A stretch of 41,192 bases of DNA from an uncultured Ruminococcus sp. (GCA_902784805.1 CACZWD010000018.1:1-41192), one strand, 5' to 3'; numbered from the stretch's first letter, positions 8,597 to 16,694 are shown. Program-made: numbers and translations. Notes: a model not told the origin generated them from the letters alone.

Positions 8597-8850
8597 ACTA
8601 CGGTTTTTTTCGGCAAATTTATGCTGATACTGCGTCAAATACCTTGCAAATACGTCAGTATTCCCTGCGGCATTTTCCTTGTCTCGACATAAATTTGCAC
8701 GAAATAAACTCCGTAGGACTTTAAACAATGAGATTTCAGTCGATTTTTGCCGCAGAGGGCGAAGATGGGCTGGCGCCCATCAAGAACGATAAGGTAAAAA
8801 GCGGCGAAATACCGACGTTTAAAGCGTGTTCAAATTAGCGCCGTCAGGCT
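8576..8850. repeat. 275-bp MITE-like element with 23-bp terminal inverted repeats
   Basis: Bases 8576-8598 and 8828-8850 are inverted copies of each other with one mismatch (core CCTGACGGCG...AATTTGAAC). Inside lie a long imperfect hairpin (arms 8598-8623 and 8688-8716) and a compact perfect stem-loop (8764-8770 with 8775-8781, loop TGGC). Bases 8731-8850 recur in reverse orientation at 23669-23787: 53 bases at one end and 26 near the other are identical, the middle is diverged. There is no transposase gene, and no clear target duplication. It fills the space between the germination operon and the next gene and could act as an mRNA 3' hairpin. A 36-codon ORF (8728-8838, plus strand) runs through the shared part. 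After 8850, only a TATAAT at 8884-8889 is seen before the next gene. Confidence 0.75.
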
Positions 8851-8919
8851 AACTTAAAGTCATAAAAAAAGACAGCGGACGCATATAATAAATTAAAAAT
8901 AATAAGATTGGAGATTTCT

Positions 8920-9549
8920 ATGGAAAGGTACAAAATAAAAACACAGATTGTTTCGGAAAAACGAGGTAATTTAAGCTATGATATTTATTATCCCGTTATT
9001 GAATCTCCGTCAACCGTTGCGGCAGGCTCCATAAATAATTTTTCAAAATTCGCGGCGGGCGAATTTGAAAAGTTCATACATAGCGGTATTGTTCCCGCGG
9101 CAAGGAAAATTGAGGGGGATTTTTCGGTCGCGAGGATATACAGGCTTATGTACAGCTCAAGATTTGTTATATCTTACAAATATGAAACAACTTCGTATGA
9201 CAAAGATATGAACAGAATATATCTTGTAAGCGGCGCGACCTGGAACACGCGCACAGGCTCGCTGATTCGGCTCGGAGATTTTTTCAGGCAAAATGTTAAA
9301 TACCGTGAAATGATTTTATATATTCTTGAAAGCCGTATAAAAGAAAAAACAGCAAAGGGCGAAAAATTTTTTGACGATTGGAAAATAAGACTTTATTCGG
9401 GGTTTAAAACCGAAAATTATTACCTGTGTCCGGAAGGTTTTGTTTTTTACTTTCCTTACGGGACGCTGTCGGGTATCGAAGCGAAGCCGTGTGAATTTTT
9501 GATTTCTTTTATGGAGCTTAAAAATCAGATTAAAACGCAGATATTTTAA
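8920..9549 (+). CDS. DUF3298/RsiV-like domain protein without membrane anchor
   Basis: A 209-residue protein from ATG 8920, with TTGGAG 7-8 bases upstream; a TTG at 8908 is in frame but poorly placed. The order of motifs fits the PdaC/RsiV-like DUF4163-DUF3298 pair: an N-terminal beta segment ISYDIYYPVIE-like (NLSYDIYYPVIE), a middle FVISYKYETTSYD, LVSGATWNTRTGSLIRLGDFF, and the C-terminal EGFVFYFPYGTLSGIEA typical of DUF3298. In relatives these domains sit in extracytoplasmic anti-sigma factors or lysozyme-binding proteins. No signal peptide or transmembrane helix is visible here, so the location is probably cytoplasmic and the function is unknown. Confidence 0.75.
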   Translation: MERYKIKTQIVSEKRGNLSYDIYYPVIESPSTVAAGSINNFSKFAAGEFEKFIHSGIVPAARKIEGDFSVARIYRLMYSSRFVISYKYETTSYDKDMNRIYLVSGATWNTRTGSLIRLGDFFRQNVKYREMILYILESRIKEKTAKGEKFFDDWKIRLYSGFKTENYYLCPEGFVFYFPYGTLSGIEAKPCEFLISFMELKNQIKTQIF

Positions 9550-9578
9550 AAGGCGTACCGGTAAAAGTACGCCTTTTT
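9548..9578. terminator. Bidirectional intrinsic terminator
   Basis: AAAAGGCGTAC pairs perfectly with GTACGCCTTTT around an 8-base loop, flanked by A on one side and T on the other. It can end both the DUF3298-like gene (plus) and the exonuclease gene (minus), which converge here. Confidence 0.85.
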
Positions 9579-9587
9579 AAAATATCT

Positions 9588-10556
9588 CTATTTAATACTT
9601 ATTTGTTGATATCCGTCGGTTTTTATAACCTTCCACTTCCAAGCCTTTGATTTAAGACGCATATTTTTATTTGCTTCGTTTCCCGGTCTGTATGTGTTTC
9701 TGACAACTTTAACAACATTAAGCTCCTCAATGGGGCAAAGCTTTAAAAGAGACAAAAACCTGCCGTGATACGCGCATTTACACATAACCGCGTATTTTAA
9801 ATCGCTTTGCTTGTATTTTAAAATACTTGCCGCGGGTGCTTTGCATTCGGGACAAATAACGGACTCGCCCGAAATTTTTTCGGCAACGGTCTTTATATTA
9901 AGGTCTTCAAAAAGCTCTATATCCTTTACAAAGCCCTCAAACTCTTTTTCGTCACAGAAGGAGAGCCGCTTTATTTCAACATCACGGTAGTGCTTAAAGT
10001 ATCGCTTCGGCTTCATTTTTTTGCACACAAGAGCCGTGTAATACGCGTCGTTATAGGCATTGTGGCGCTTAAGCGTTTCTTTGATGCCGTAAAAATCCAT
10101 TGCGTAATCGAGAGAATACTGCCTGCCTGTTTTTTGCGTATGATAGTCAAAAACAAGCTGTAAATCATAGTTTTTTTCGGGAATGTACTCTAAGGGGAAA
10201 CCACGAAAAGCAAGGTTTTCGCTTAAAATTTTTATATCTTCATCGCCCCATGTAATAAACGAAAAATCCTTTCCGCACCACGAAATAAAGCTTTCAAGAG
10301 CCTCAACAGCGTCGGTTCCGTTTCCGGCGGTTCTGGTATCAATCCGCGTGATTGAGGCAATGTGCTTATGTATATGCTTGTAAACCTCGGGTTTTAAATT
10401 TATCTCAAATTTATCAACGGCGCGCAGCCATCTGTTAAGCTTTACCGCGCCGATTTGTATAATTTCTCCGTGCAGCGCCGTTCCGTTACGCTTTTTTATG
10501 CTGTTTTGCGAAAACGGCTGACTCCATTCCATATCAAGTGAAATATAGTGCGTAAT
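9588..10556 (-). CDS. DEDDh-family 3'-5' exonuclease domain protein, apparent ATT start
   Basis: A 322-residue protein with an N-terminal DEDDh exonuclease fold: motif I ISLDMEW (Asp8, Glu10), GEIIQIGAVKL, motif II SFITWGDEDIKIL and motif III HNAYNDAYYTAL (His and Asp five apart). The C-terminal third carries CPECKAP and MCKCAYHG, a likely zinc-binding cluster. No ATG, GTG or TTG lies suitably: the promoter at 10590-10618 would start RNA near 10583, and AGGGAGG (10563-10569) is 6 bases before an ATT at 10556 that opens ITHYISLDMEW. Upstream in-frame starts would fall in or before the promoter. It is similar in form to the KapD/ribosome-associated exonuclease group, but substrate is unknown. 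Confidence 0.82.
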   Translation of the reverse strand: MTHYISLDMEWSQPFSQNSIKKRNGTALHGEIIQIGAVKLNRWLRAVDKFEINLKPEVYKHIHKHIASITRIDTRTAGNGTDAVEALESFISWCGKDFSFITWGDEDIKILSENLAFRGFPLEYIPEKNYDLQLVFDYHTQKTGRQYSLDYAMDFYGIKETLKRHNAYNDAYYTALVCKKMKPKRYFKHYRDVEIKRLSFCDEKEFEGFVKDIELFEDLNIKTVAEKISGESVICPECKAPAASILKYKQSDLKYAVMCKCAYHGRFLSLLKLCPIEELNVVKVVRNTYRPGNEANKNMRLKSKAWKWKVIKTDGYQQISIK

Positions 10557-10589
10557 ATCCGACCTCCCTGAAAATATCCTACAAATAAT

Positions 10590-10618
10590 AGTATAAACCA
10601 AAATTTGCCGTATGTCAA
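10590..10618 (-). promoter_or_regulatory. Near-consensus sigma-A promoter of the exonuclease gene
   Basis: Minus-strand TTGACA, a 17-base spacer and TATACT. The predicted RNA start (about 10583) leaves only a short leader with AGGGAGG, which decides the unusual ATT start at 10556. Confidence 0.82.
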
Positions 10619-10685
10619 ATATAAAATGAATAAATTTGTTAAAATTGATTTTTGCGGGACTTGAAAAGCAGACATTAAAAATCAC

Positions 10686-10736
10686 CAAACCCCTTTTTAC
10701 GGCATATAATAAATATATACCGTAAAAAGGGGTTTG
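10686..10736. promoter_or_regulatory. Perfect 17-bp palindrome in front of a small membrane protein gene
   Basis: Bases 10686-10702 and 10720-10736 are perfect inverted copies (CAAACCCCTTTTTACGG) around a 17-base A/T loop. The right arm contains AAAAAGGGG, the only ribosome binding site for the ATG at 10743, and the loop contains TATAAT (10705-10710). It may be an RNA hairpin that hides the ribosome binding site, a protein operator over a -10 box, or a terminator for incoming transcription. The sequence does not decide among these. Confidence 0.7.
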
Positions 10737-10742
10737 ATTATA

Positions 10743-10943
10743 ATGAAGTTTAAAGCGCTTAAAAAATTTCGTCCCACGTGTTTCCTAAAAATAACCGTTC
10801 AGGTGCTTGTGTGCCTTCTCGCTATCGTTGCCGTATGCACCGTTGTTTCCTTTCTTATGCGGCATATCGCGGGCATAATCGCTCTCGCGCTGCTTGTTGC
10901 CGTTATTGCCGTTCTCGAATTTTTTTGCATATCAATGAAATAA
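10743..10943 (+). CDS. Small two-helix membrane protein, unknown function
   Basis: A 66-residue protein from ATG 10743, rich in basic residues at the N terminus (MKFKALKKFRP) followed by two hydrophobic stretches, VLVCLLAIVAVCTVVSFL and IIALALLVAVIAVLEFFCI, joined by MRHIAG. AAGGGG lies 10 bases upstream inside the right arm of a perfect palindrome. It stands alone between a divergent exonuclease gene and convergent tyrA, whose stop codons are only four bases apart from its own. I do not recognise a family. A TTG at 10734 is in frame but would leave no leader. Coding status rests on the helix pattern and placement. Confidence 0.55.
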   Translation: MKFKALKKFRPTCFLKITVQVLVCLLAIVAVCTVVSFLMRHIAGIIALALLVAVIAVLEFFCISMK

Positions 10944-10947
10944 ACCG

Positions 10948-11781
10948 TTATTTTCCGTCAACTTCTTCTTTGCGGCGCTTGCCTTCTTCAAGAAGCCCGC
11001 ATAGCTTTTCGCTGTCGCCAGTGCTTATGGCTTTTTTGTAAGCGGTAAGCTCCTTGATTAAAAAATCAAGCTCTTTTGTGACATTTCCGGCATTTTCAAT
11101 AAAAAGCCGGGTCCACATGGGAGCGTTGAGCCACGCAACCCTTGTCAGGTCTTTATAGCTGCCCGCCGAAAAGCCTTTGTGAGACAGCGCGGACGGACTT
11201 TTTATAAAGGCGTTTGAAATTATATGCGGCATCTGTGAGGTAAAAGCTATCATTTCATCATGCTTTTCCGCTGTTGTTACCGAAAACGAGCCGAAGCCCG
11301 CGGGGGCGAGAAGCTCCTCGGCTTTCGAGATAAGCGAAGGATTATCAAACACAGGCGGAACAAGTACCATGGGCGCGCCCTTAAACATATCGCTCCGTGA
11401 GTTTTTAAAGCCCGATTTATGTGTACCCGCCATAGGATGACCGCCTATAAAGGTAAAACCGTATTTTTCGGCAAGGGCAAAACCTGCCTTGCAGACATTT
11501 TTCTTTGTGCCGCAGCAATCTATCACAAAAGCGTTTTTATTTATATATTTCGCGTTATTTTCAAGATATTTTACGGCAGCGTCCGGCAGGGTGGCAAGAA
11601 GCAAAAGCTCACACACGCCGATGTTTTTTTCAGACATCGTAAAATCCGCATTTTCGGAGAGCTTCGCAAACGACAGCGTTTCTTTGTCCGTATCGAAGGC
11701 ATAAACCGTATGCCCTGCCTTTTTATAGGCGCGCGCCATTGAGCCGCCTATAAGTCCGAGTCCCAATATTCCGACATTCAT
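10948..11781 (-). CDS. tyrA: Prephenate dehydrogenase
   Basis: Oxidative decarboxylation of prephenate to 4-hydroxyphenylpyruvate for tyrosine synthesis, cytoplasmic. The 277-residue protein has the NAD-binding start MNVGILGLGLIGGSMARA, an acidic strand end YAFDTD, VIDCCGTKK, the family hallmark FIGGHPMAGTHKSG, and the helical domain with TSQMPHIISNAF and SYKDLTRVAWLNAPMW. There is no ACT domain, so it is the short form. Its start overlaps the stop of the upstream glycosyltransferase gene (ATGA), which implies co-translation although the two are functionally unrelated. No other aromatic pathway gene is nearby. An arogenate-specific variant is possible. Confidence 0.93.
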   Translation of the reverse strand: MNVGILGLGLIGGSMARAYKKAGHTVYAFDTDKETLSFAKLSENADFTMSEKNIGVCELLLLATLPDAAVKYLENNAKYINKNAFVIDCCGTKKNVCKAGFALAEKYGFTFIGGHPMAGTHKSGFKNSRSDMFKGAPMVLVPPVFDNPSLISKAEELLAPAGFGSFSVTTAEKHDEMIAFTSQMPHIISNAFIKSPSALSHKGFSAGSYKDLTRVAWLNAPMWTRLFIENAGNVTKELDFLIKELTAYKKAISTGDSEKLCGLLEEGKRRKEEVDGK

Positions 11782-13202
11782 TTTGTTTTTTCCTTTCCTC
11801 TTATTCCTTCATCCACATCGGCAATTGTAATTTTTGATTCGTGCGGAATAGGCTTCCACGTAACCTTTGTGACAAGGGCTATGTACATGGAAACGGTACC
11901 GATTATATCAAAAAACGGCCACATAAAACAGTACCATACCTTTTTTGGAAAACTGATTTTTTTAATTCTGTGCCGCTCGGTAAAGAACACATAAACAGCC
12001 ATACACGCCGCAGGCAGATGATTGCTTATTCTCCAGCCGAGACGCCACCACAAAACCGTCCACAGACAGGCAAAAAAGCCTTTATCAATATAAACGGCAA
12101 TATATAAAGCGCCGACAATAAGCCGCCTTGCAAGCGAAAACAGCGGTCTCGGAGCTATGAGCACAAACATATCGTATGACATAAATTTGTCGCGAAAGCC
12201 TTTTGCCGTGAATATGTTTTTAAAAAGCCCCGGACCCGATTCCACAAAAGCAAGTATATGTCCCTTTGCCCAGCGTATCCTCTGGCGCAGCGCTATGCGA
12301 AGGTTTACGGGCTGCTCGTCGTAAAACTCCGCCGCGTCATTATATGATATATGATACCCCATTACAACGGCGTCGGCGGTAAAGGCTCTGTCCTCCGTGA
12401 GAGAGGTATATTTCCAGCCGTTTTTTACAAGCTCACTCGCAAAAAGGAAGCCTGTTCCCTGAATATTTGTAGCAAGCCGGAAAACGGAACGTGCCCTGTG
12501 ACTTGCCCTTATTGAGCGCAGCCAATGAAGCGCGTAGCTTGCCGAAATCCAATTTTCGTCAAAATTTTTGGTATTACGGTATGAGGTAATTATTTTTTCA
12601 CCTTCATCAAAGGACTCGTTCATCCGGGTTATATAATCCTTTTTAAGAAGGTTATCGGCATCAAAGATAAAATATCCCTCAAATGACTGCCTGCCGAAAT
12701 CCTCCTCGATGCGCTCAAGCAAAAACTGCAGAGCGAAGCCCTTTGTGCGGTGTTCGTTATCAAAGCGCTCATAGCACACAGCGCCGCCCTGTCTTGCGAT
12801 TAAAGCGGTGTTGTCGGTGCAGTTATCGGCAACAACAAAAACTGTCACAAGCTCGCCCGGATAGTCCTGTTTTTTTATACTTTCGAGAAGGTTGCCTATA
12901 ACCTTTTCTTCGTTTCTGGCGGCAATAAGCACGGCATATTTGTGATTTTTCTTCGCCGGCTTAAAGCGGCGGGTTAAGAACATACCCGTAAAAAGATAGA
13001 CCGTATGGTAAGCGAAAAGCACCGTCAGGACATAGTTCCAGTTTTTTCTCAGGCAGTTCGCTATCTGAAAGGCGTTCATTTCATTAAAATGCCACAGACC
13101 TGTAAAAACCTTATAAAATTTATCGTAATGGTCCGGAATATAGCTTGTTATATAAGAAACCGCTGCGTTTATCAGATTTATCAAAGAATTTAAAATATCC
13201 AA
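11778..13202 (-). CDS. Membrane-bound family 2 glycosyltransferase
   Basis: Processive-type GT2 enzyme of the inner membrane, 474 residues. An N-terminal helix (NYVLTVLFAYHTVYLFTGMFL) precedes the catalytic domain: YAVLIAARNEEKVIGNLLES, VFVVADNCTDNT, FIFDADN (metal-binding Asp pair), LTEDRAF and the QRIRW motif that binds product chain. Three to four hydrophobic segments follow (from FVLIAPRPLFSL to FFDIIGTVSMYIALV). This is the layout of cellulose synthase/hyaluronan-type and ICA-like enzymes. Start ATG 13202 has AAGGAGG 7 bases upstream and a promoter at 13232-13260. The polymer cannot be named; there are no partner export or modification genes nearby. Confidence 0.88.
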   Translation of the reverse strand: MDILNSLINLINAAVSYITSYIPDHYDKFYKVFTGLWHFNEMNAFQIANCLRKNWNYVLTVLFAYHTVYLFTGMFLTRRFKPAKKNHKYAVLIAARNEEKVIGNLLESIKKQDYPGELVTVFVVADNCTDNTALIARQGGAVCYERFDNEHRTKGFALQFLLERIEEDFGRQSFEGYFIFDADNLLKKDYITRMNESFDEGEKIITSYRNTKNFDENWISASYALHWLRSIRASHRARSVFRLATNIQGTGFLFASELVKNGWKYTSLTEDRAFTADAVVMGYHISYNDAAEFYDEQPVNLRIALRQRIRWAKGHILAFVESGPGLFKNIFTAKGFRDKFMSYDMFVLIAPRPLFSLARRLIVGALYIAVYIDKGFFACLWTVLWWRLGWRISNHLPAACMAVYVFFTERHRIKKISFPKKVWYCFMWPFFDIIGTVSMYIALVTKVTWKPIPHESKITIADVDEGIRGKEKTK

Positions 13203-13231
13203 GAGCCGTCCTCCTTAAAAATACTATGTTT

Positions 13232-13260
13232 ATTTTACCATATTCATATTTTTATGTCAA
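13232..13260 (-). promoter_or_regulatory. Sigma-A promoter of the glycosyltransferase-tyrA operon
   Basis: Minus-strand TTGACA, 17-base spacer, TAAAAT, followed by AAGGAGG at 13210-13216. It diverges from the comEC promoter 50 bases away. Confidence 0.8.
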
Positions 13261-13311
13261 GAAAAACAGAACAAAAAAGTTACAATCCGAAAATATACGG
13301 TTTACAGCTTA

Positions 13312-13340
13312 TTGACAAATTTCCAAATAAACTGTATAAT
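13312..13340 (+). promoter_or_regulatory. Perfect-consensus sigma-A promoter of comEC-holA
   Basis: TTGACA, 17-base spacer, TATAAT. The expected RNA start is near 13347, about 26 bases before the TTG start codon of comEC. Confidence 0.85.
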
Positions 13341-13372
13341 TTAATTATACAAAAGAAGGGAGAGTTGCGCTT

Positions 13373-15697
13373 TTGAATATGGCGGCAGTATATTCGCTTA
13401 TTATAGCGGCAAGTACGGCAGTTTCTGTTTTTATGAGCAATGCTGTGCGGCTTGATGTTTGCAGGGCTCTTTTTTGGTCGGTAATTATTTACAGTGTTCA
13501 CACAATCAAAAAGCCTTTAACGCCCTTCGTGTATATTGCCGCGGTGTGTATGATTTTCGCCGTGACAAACGCTTCCTTTAATGATAAAAAATATGATGAT
13601 TTCAGACAGGATTACAGCGGTGAATGTATTGTAACGGGCAGAGTCTGCGGCTTTTCCGAAAAGGAGAATGATAACGGCGTAAAGCGATACGCGCATATTA
13701 AAGCGCATATTATAGGCAACAAAAATGGTTTTAAAAAGCTGTGCGGCACATTTTTTAAGCTGGAGCTTAAAGACGATATAAAGGAGCCGGCATACGGCGA
13801 TATTGTCACATTTGCCGCAACACCCTATTATTATGAGCCGCCGCACAATTTCGGAGAGTTTAATTACGCCGGATATATGCATTCAAAAGGTTTTGTCGGT
13901 ATTTTTTCGGAGCCTGCGAAAACAGCTTTTCGTGACGGCGGATTTTACCCTCCCAAAATCCTTTACGGGCTTACTTCTTATCTTAACAATACGATACACA
14001 AATACATTCACGGCGAAAGCGCGGAGTTTGTGTGCGGTATTTTGCTTGGCGACAGGTCGGGTTTTTCGGAGAAAATGACCGAAAACATACGGCTTGCGGG
14101 TGTAAGCCATATCACTGCCGTATCGGGAATGCATACAGCTATTCTGGCAGCGTTTATTATAGGTTTTACAAACCGTTTTACAAAACGCCGCAAAACAAAA
14201 GCGCTTATCGCGTCGTATATTCTTTTGATTTATATGTTTATGACGGGGCTGTCACCTTCGGTTGTCAGAGCCTCGCTTATGGCGTTATGCTCAATGGCGG
14301 GTGTGCTTTTCGGCAGAAGGGGTAACTCGTTTGATGTTCTTATTATTATTGCCGCCGTTATGCTTTCTTTAAATCCCGAGCTTGTTTTCAGTCCGTCGTT
14401 TATGCTTTCGTTTCTCGCAACGGCAGGTCTTCTGCTTTTTATGCCGCTGCTTTCGGGGACAAAACAAAATCAGCTTTCAAAGCTGCTCATTATGACGCTT
14501 ACCGCCAACGCTTTTACGCTTCCGTATGTGTTATGGAATTTCGGCTCGTTTTCGGTTATAGGAATTTTGGTGAATTTGATTGTTGTTCCTTTGCTGCCTT
14601 ATGTTTTTGTGGGAGGTATGATTACGGCACTTTTCGGATTTTTGCCTCCTGTCGGCGCTGCTGCCGGATTGTTTACGGAAACAATCGTAAGGGTGATAAA
14701 CGGAGCGATTTCGTCCGCGGCGTCCGGTCCGGGCGGGCAAATATACTTTTCGTATAAAAATTTTTTCTTTGTGATTTTTTGGTTTTTGCTGCTTTTTCTT
14801 ATATATCTGGGCTTAAAGAATATGGGAGAGGTTTCCGGAAAATTGTTTAAGGTAACGGCGTTTCTGTGTGTCGGTACATTTTTAGCGGGCTGTTTGTTTA
14901 ATTATATTTCGGCGGACAATTTCAGCGTAACTTATCTTTATGTCGGGCACGGCGACTGCGCTCTTTTAAATTTTCCCGGAGGAAAGAAAATGCTGATAGA
15001 TACCGGTGATGTTTCGGGAAACACAAGCCGAAGCGAGGAATTTTTAAAAAGCTACGGAATAAAAAAACTTGATTCCGTTTTTATATCACATTCAGACTCG
15101 GACCATTGCGGCGCGCTTGAAAATGTTTTGAGAGAGTGCGATGTCGGCACGATATATATAACCGCGTACAGCGATATAAACGGTATATCGGGAGATATTC
15201 AAAGCCTTGCGAGGCACTATGACTGCCCTGTCAAAACGCTTGAAACGGGAAAAATTATGAGATATAACGGCGCCGAAATACAAATTGTTTATCCCGAAAG
15301 TGATTATAAAGATTTGTCCGATAACGACAGCTCAATGGTTATGACGGTGAGTTTCAGAGGTAAAAAGTTTGTTTTTACGGGCGATATAAGCTCGGAAATC
15401 GAAAATGCGCTTGCCGAAAGAATAGGAAAATGTGACGTTTTAAAGGTGTCGCACCACGGCTCCGATACATCCACATCAAAGTATTTTCTTGAAACCTTAA
15501 AGCCGGGGTACGCGGTTGTCAGCGCGTCAAAGCCTTATTCATACAAAAGAGACACAATAAAAGACAAGCTTAAAGAAAGTGATATAAAAGCTTATTTTAC
15601 ATATGCTCACGGAGCTGTAAAGTTTACGGTATTTAAAAACGGAAAGCTGAAAATAAAAACGAAAAGGAGAGAATATATAAATGCCGAAATTGAGTAA
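13373..15697 (+). CDS. comEC: ComEC/Rec2-family DNA internalisation channel with metallo-beta-lactamase domain
   Basis: Membrane channel for single-stranded DNA uptake in transformation, 774 residues. The N-terminal soluble OB-like region is followed by the Competence domain with GILLGDRSGF and ITAVSGMHTAILAAFI, several helices, and from about residue 515 a metallo-beta-lactamase domain: YVGHGDCALLNF, LIDTGD, the metal-binding HSDSDHCGAL (about 573), KVSHHGSDTSTS and VVSASKPYSY. All zinc ligands appear present. The start is TTG 13373, 8-9 bases after GGGAGAG; the ATG at 13379 is spaced too far. The 3' end overlaps holA by 17 bases, the common comEC-holA arrangement. No other competence genes are in the window, so transformability is not shown. 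Confidence 0.95.
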   Translation: MNMAAVYSLIIAASTAVSVFMSNAVRLDVCRALFWSVIIYSVHTIKKPLTPFVYIAAVCMIFAVTNASFNDKKYDDFRQDYSGECIVTGRVCGFSEKENDNGVKRYAHIKAHIIGNKNGFKKLCGTFFKLELKDDIKEPAYGDIVTFAATPYYYEPPHNFGEFNYAGYMHSKGFVGIFSEPAKTAFRDGGFYPPKILYGLTSYLNNTIHKYIHGESAEFVCGILLGDRSGFSEKMTENIRLAGVSHITAVSGMHTAILAAFIIGFTNRFTKRRKTKALIASYILLIYMFMTGLSPSVVRASLMALCSMAGVLFGRRGNSFDVLIIIAAVMLSLNPELVFSPSFMLSFLATAGLLLFMPLLSGTKQNQLSKLLIMTLTANAFTLPYVLWNFGSFSVIGILVNLIVVPLLPYVFVGGMITALFGFLPPVGAAAGLFTETIVRVINGAISSAASGPGGQIYFSYKNFFFVIFWFLLLFLIYLGLKNMGEVSGKLFKVTAFLCVGTFLAGCLFNYISADNFSVTYLYVGHGDCALLNFPGGKKMLIDTGDVSGNTSRSEEFLKSYGIKKLDSVFISHSDSDHCGALENVLRECDVGTIYITAYSDINGISGDIQSLARHYDCPVKTLETGKIMRYNGAEIQIVYPESDYKDLSDNDSSMVMTVSFRGKKFVFTGDISSEIENALAERIGKCDVLKVSHHGSDTSTSKYFLETLKPGYAVVSASKPYSYKRDTIKDKLKESDIKAYFTYAHGAVKFTVFKNGKLKIKTKRREYINAEIE

Positions 15698-16694
15698 TAA
15701 CGCGCAGCAGACTGCCCTTATCGAAAAGCTGAAAAGCGGTAACTTAAACGGACTTTATCTGTTTACGGGCGAGGAGGTTTTTAACAAGGATTTTTATATT
15801 TCGCGTTTTAAGAACGCCTTTTCGGACGTACCTATGGCGGAGTTTAACATTTTAACGCTTGACGGAAGCGAGCTGCCCGAAGACACGCTTATTGAAGCCG
15901 CGGAAAGCTATCCCGTTATGGCGGATAAAAAGCTTGTTATAATTAAAAACAGCGGAATTTTTAAAAAAGCTTCTTTTGACAAAGAGGTATGGGGTGAAAT
16001 TTTTAAAAATCCGCCGGAAAATACAGTTATAATTTTTGACGAAAAAGAAATTGACGGCAGGAACGCCCTTTTAAAGAAATTTAAAGAGTACGGCTTATTT
16101 GTTGATTTTGAATATCTTGATTCTGCGACTATGGCTGAATGGATAAAAGGGTATTTTTTAAAGCGTAATTTTTCTGCGGACCGTGACGCCGTTTCGGAGC
16201 TTATGAAACGAGCGGGCGCTTCTATGGCAAATGTACACAGTGAAATGGAAAAGCTTATTGACTACTGCGCGGGAAACGGGAAGATTACTTTTGATGATGT
16301 ATGCGCCATTGTTACAAGGAGCTTAAACGACCGTATTTTTGATATGATAGACAGTATAACCGCAGGCGACCGTGACAAAGCGTTTGAAATACTTTCGGAT
16401 TTAAAACAGCTTCGTGAAGAGCCTGTTAAAATCATATCTGTTCTCGGAACAAACTTTACGGGCATTTTAAAATCAAAAATTCTTTTAAACGGCGGCAGTC
16501 ATAATCTTGCTTCGGAGCTTGGCGTAGCGCCGTTTATCGCGAAAAAATACGCTGCTGCAGCAAACAAGGCTTCAAAGGAGAAGCTTCAAAGTATGCTGTC
16601 GCTGTGTCTTGAAGCCGATAAATCCATAAAGCTCGGCGGTACTGACGGCTGGATAGCGCTTGAAACGCTTATGACGGTAATTTCACGGCGATAA
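15681..16694 (+). CDS. holA: DNA polymerase III delta subunit
   Basis: Clamp-loader delta subunit that opens the beta clamp during replication, 337 residues, cytoplasmic. Family features are the start KLKSGNLNGLYLFTGEEVFNK split across the first 35 residues, PVMADKKLVIIKNSG, the Walker-like strand TVIIFDEKEIDGRNALLKKF, the helical domain LMKRAGASMANVHSEMEKL and the C-terminal collar with LREEPVKIISVLG and KASKEKLQSMLSLCLEADKSIKLGG. An AAGGAGAG lies 9-10 bases before the ATG, inside the 3' end of comEC. It is co-transcribed with comEC. Identification by family pattern is secure. Confidence 0.93.
   Translation: MPKLSNNAQQTALIEKLKSGNLNGLYLFTGEEVFNKDFYISRFKNAFSDVPMAEFNILTLDGSELPEDTLIEAAESYPVMADKKLVIIKNSGIFKKASFDKEVWGEIFKNPPENTVIIFDEKEIDGRNALLKKFKEYGLFVDFEYLDSATMAEWIKGYFLKRNFSADRDAVSELMKRAGASMANVHSEMEKLIDYCAGNGKITFDDVCAIVTRSLNDRIFDMIDSITAGDRDKAFEILSDLKQLREEPVKIISVLGTNFTGILKSKILLNGGSHNLASELGVAPFIAKKYAAAANKASKEKLQSMLSLCLEADKSIKLGGTDGWIALETLMTVISRR

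Noticed and set aside
10557-10688. N-terminal extension of the exonuclease to 10688
   Set aside because: It would run through the consensus promoter and add residues without family character.
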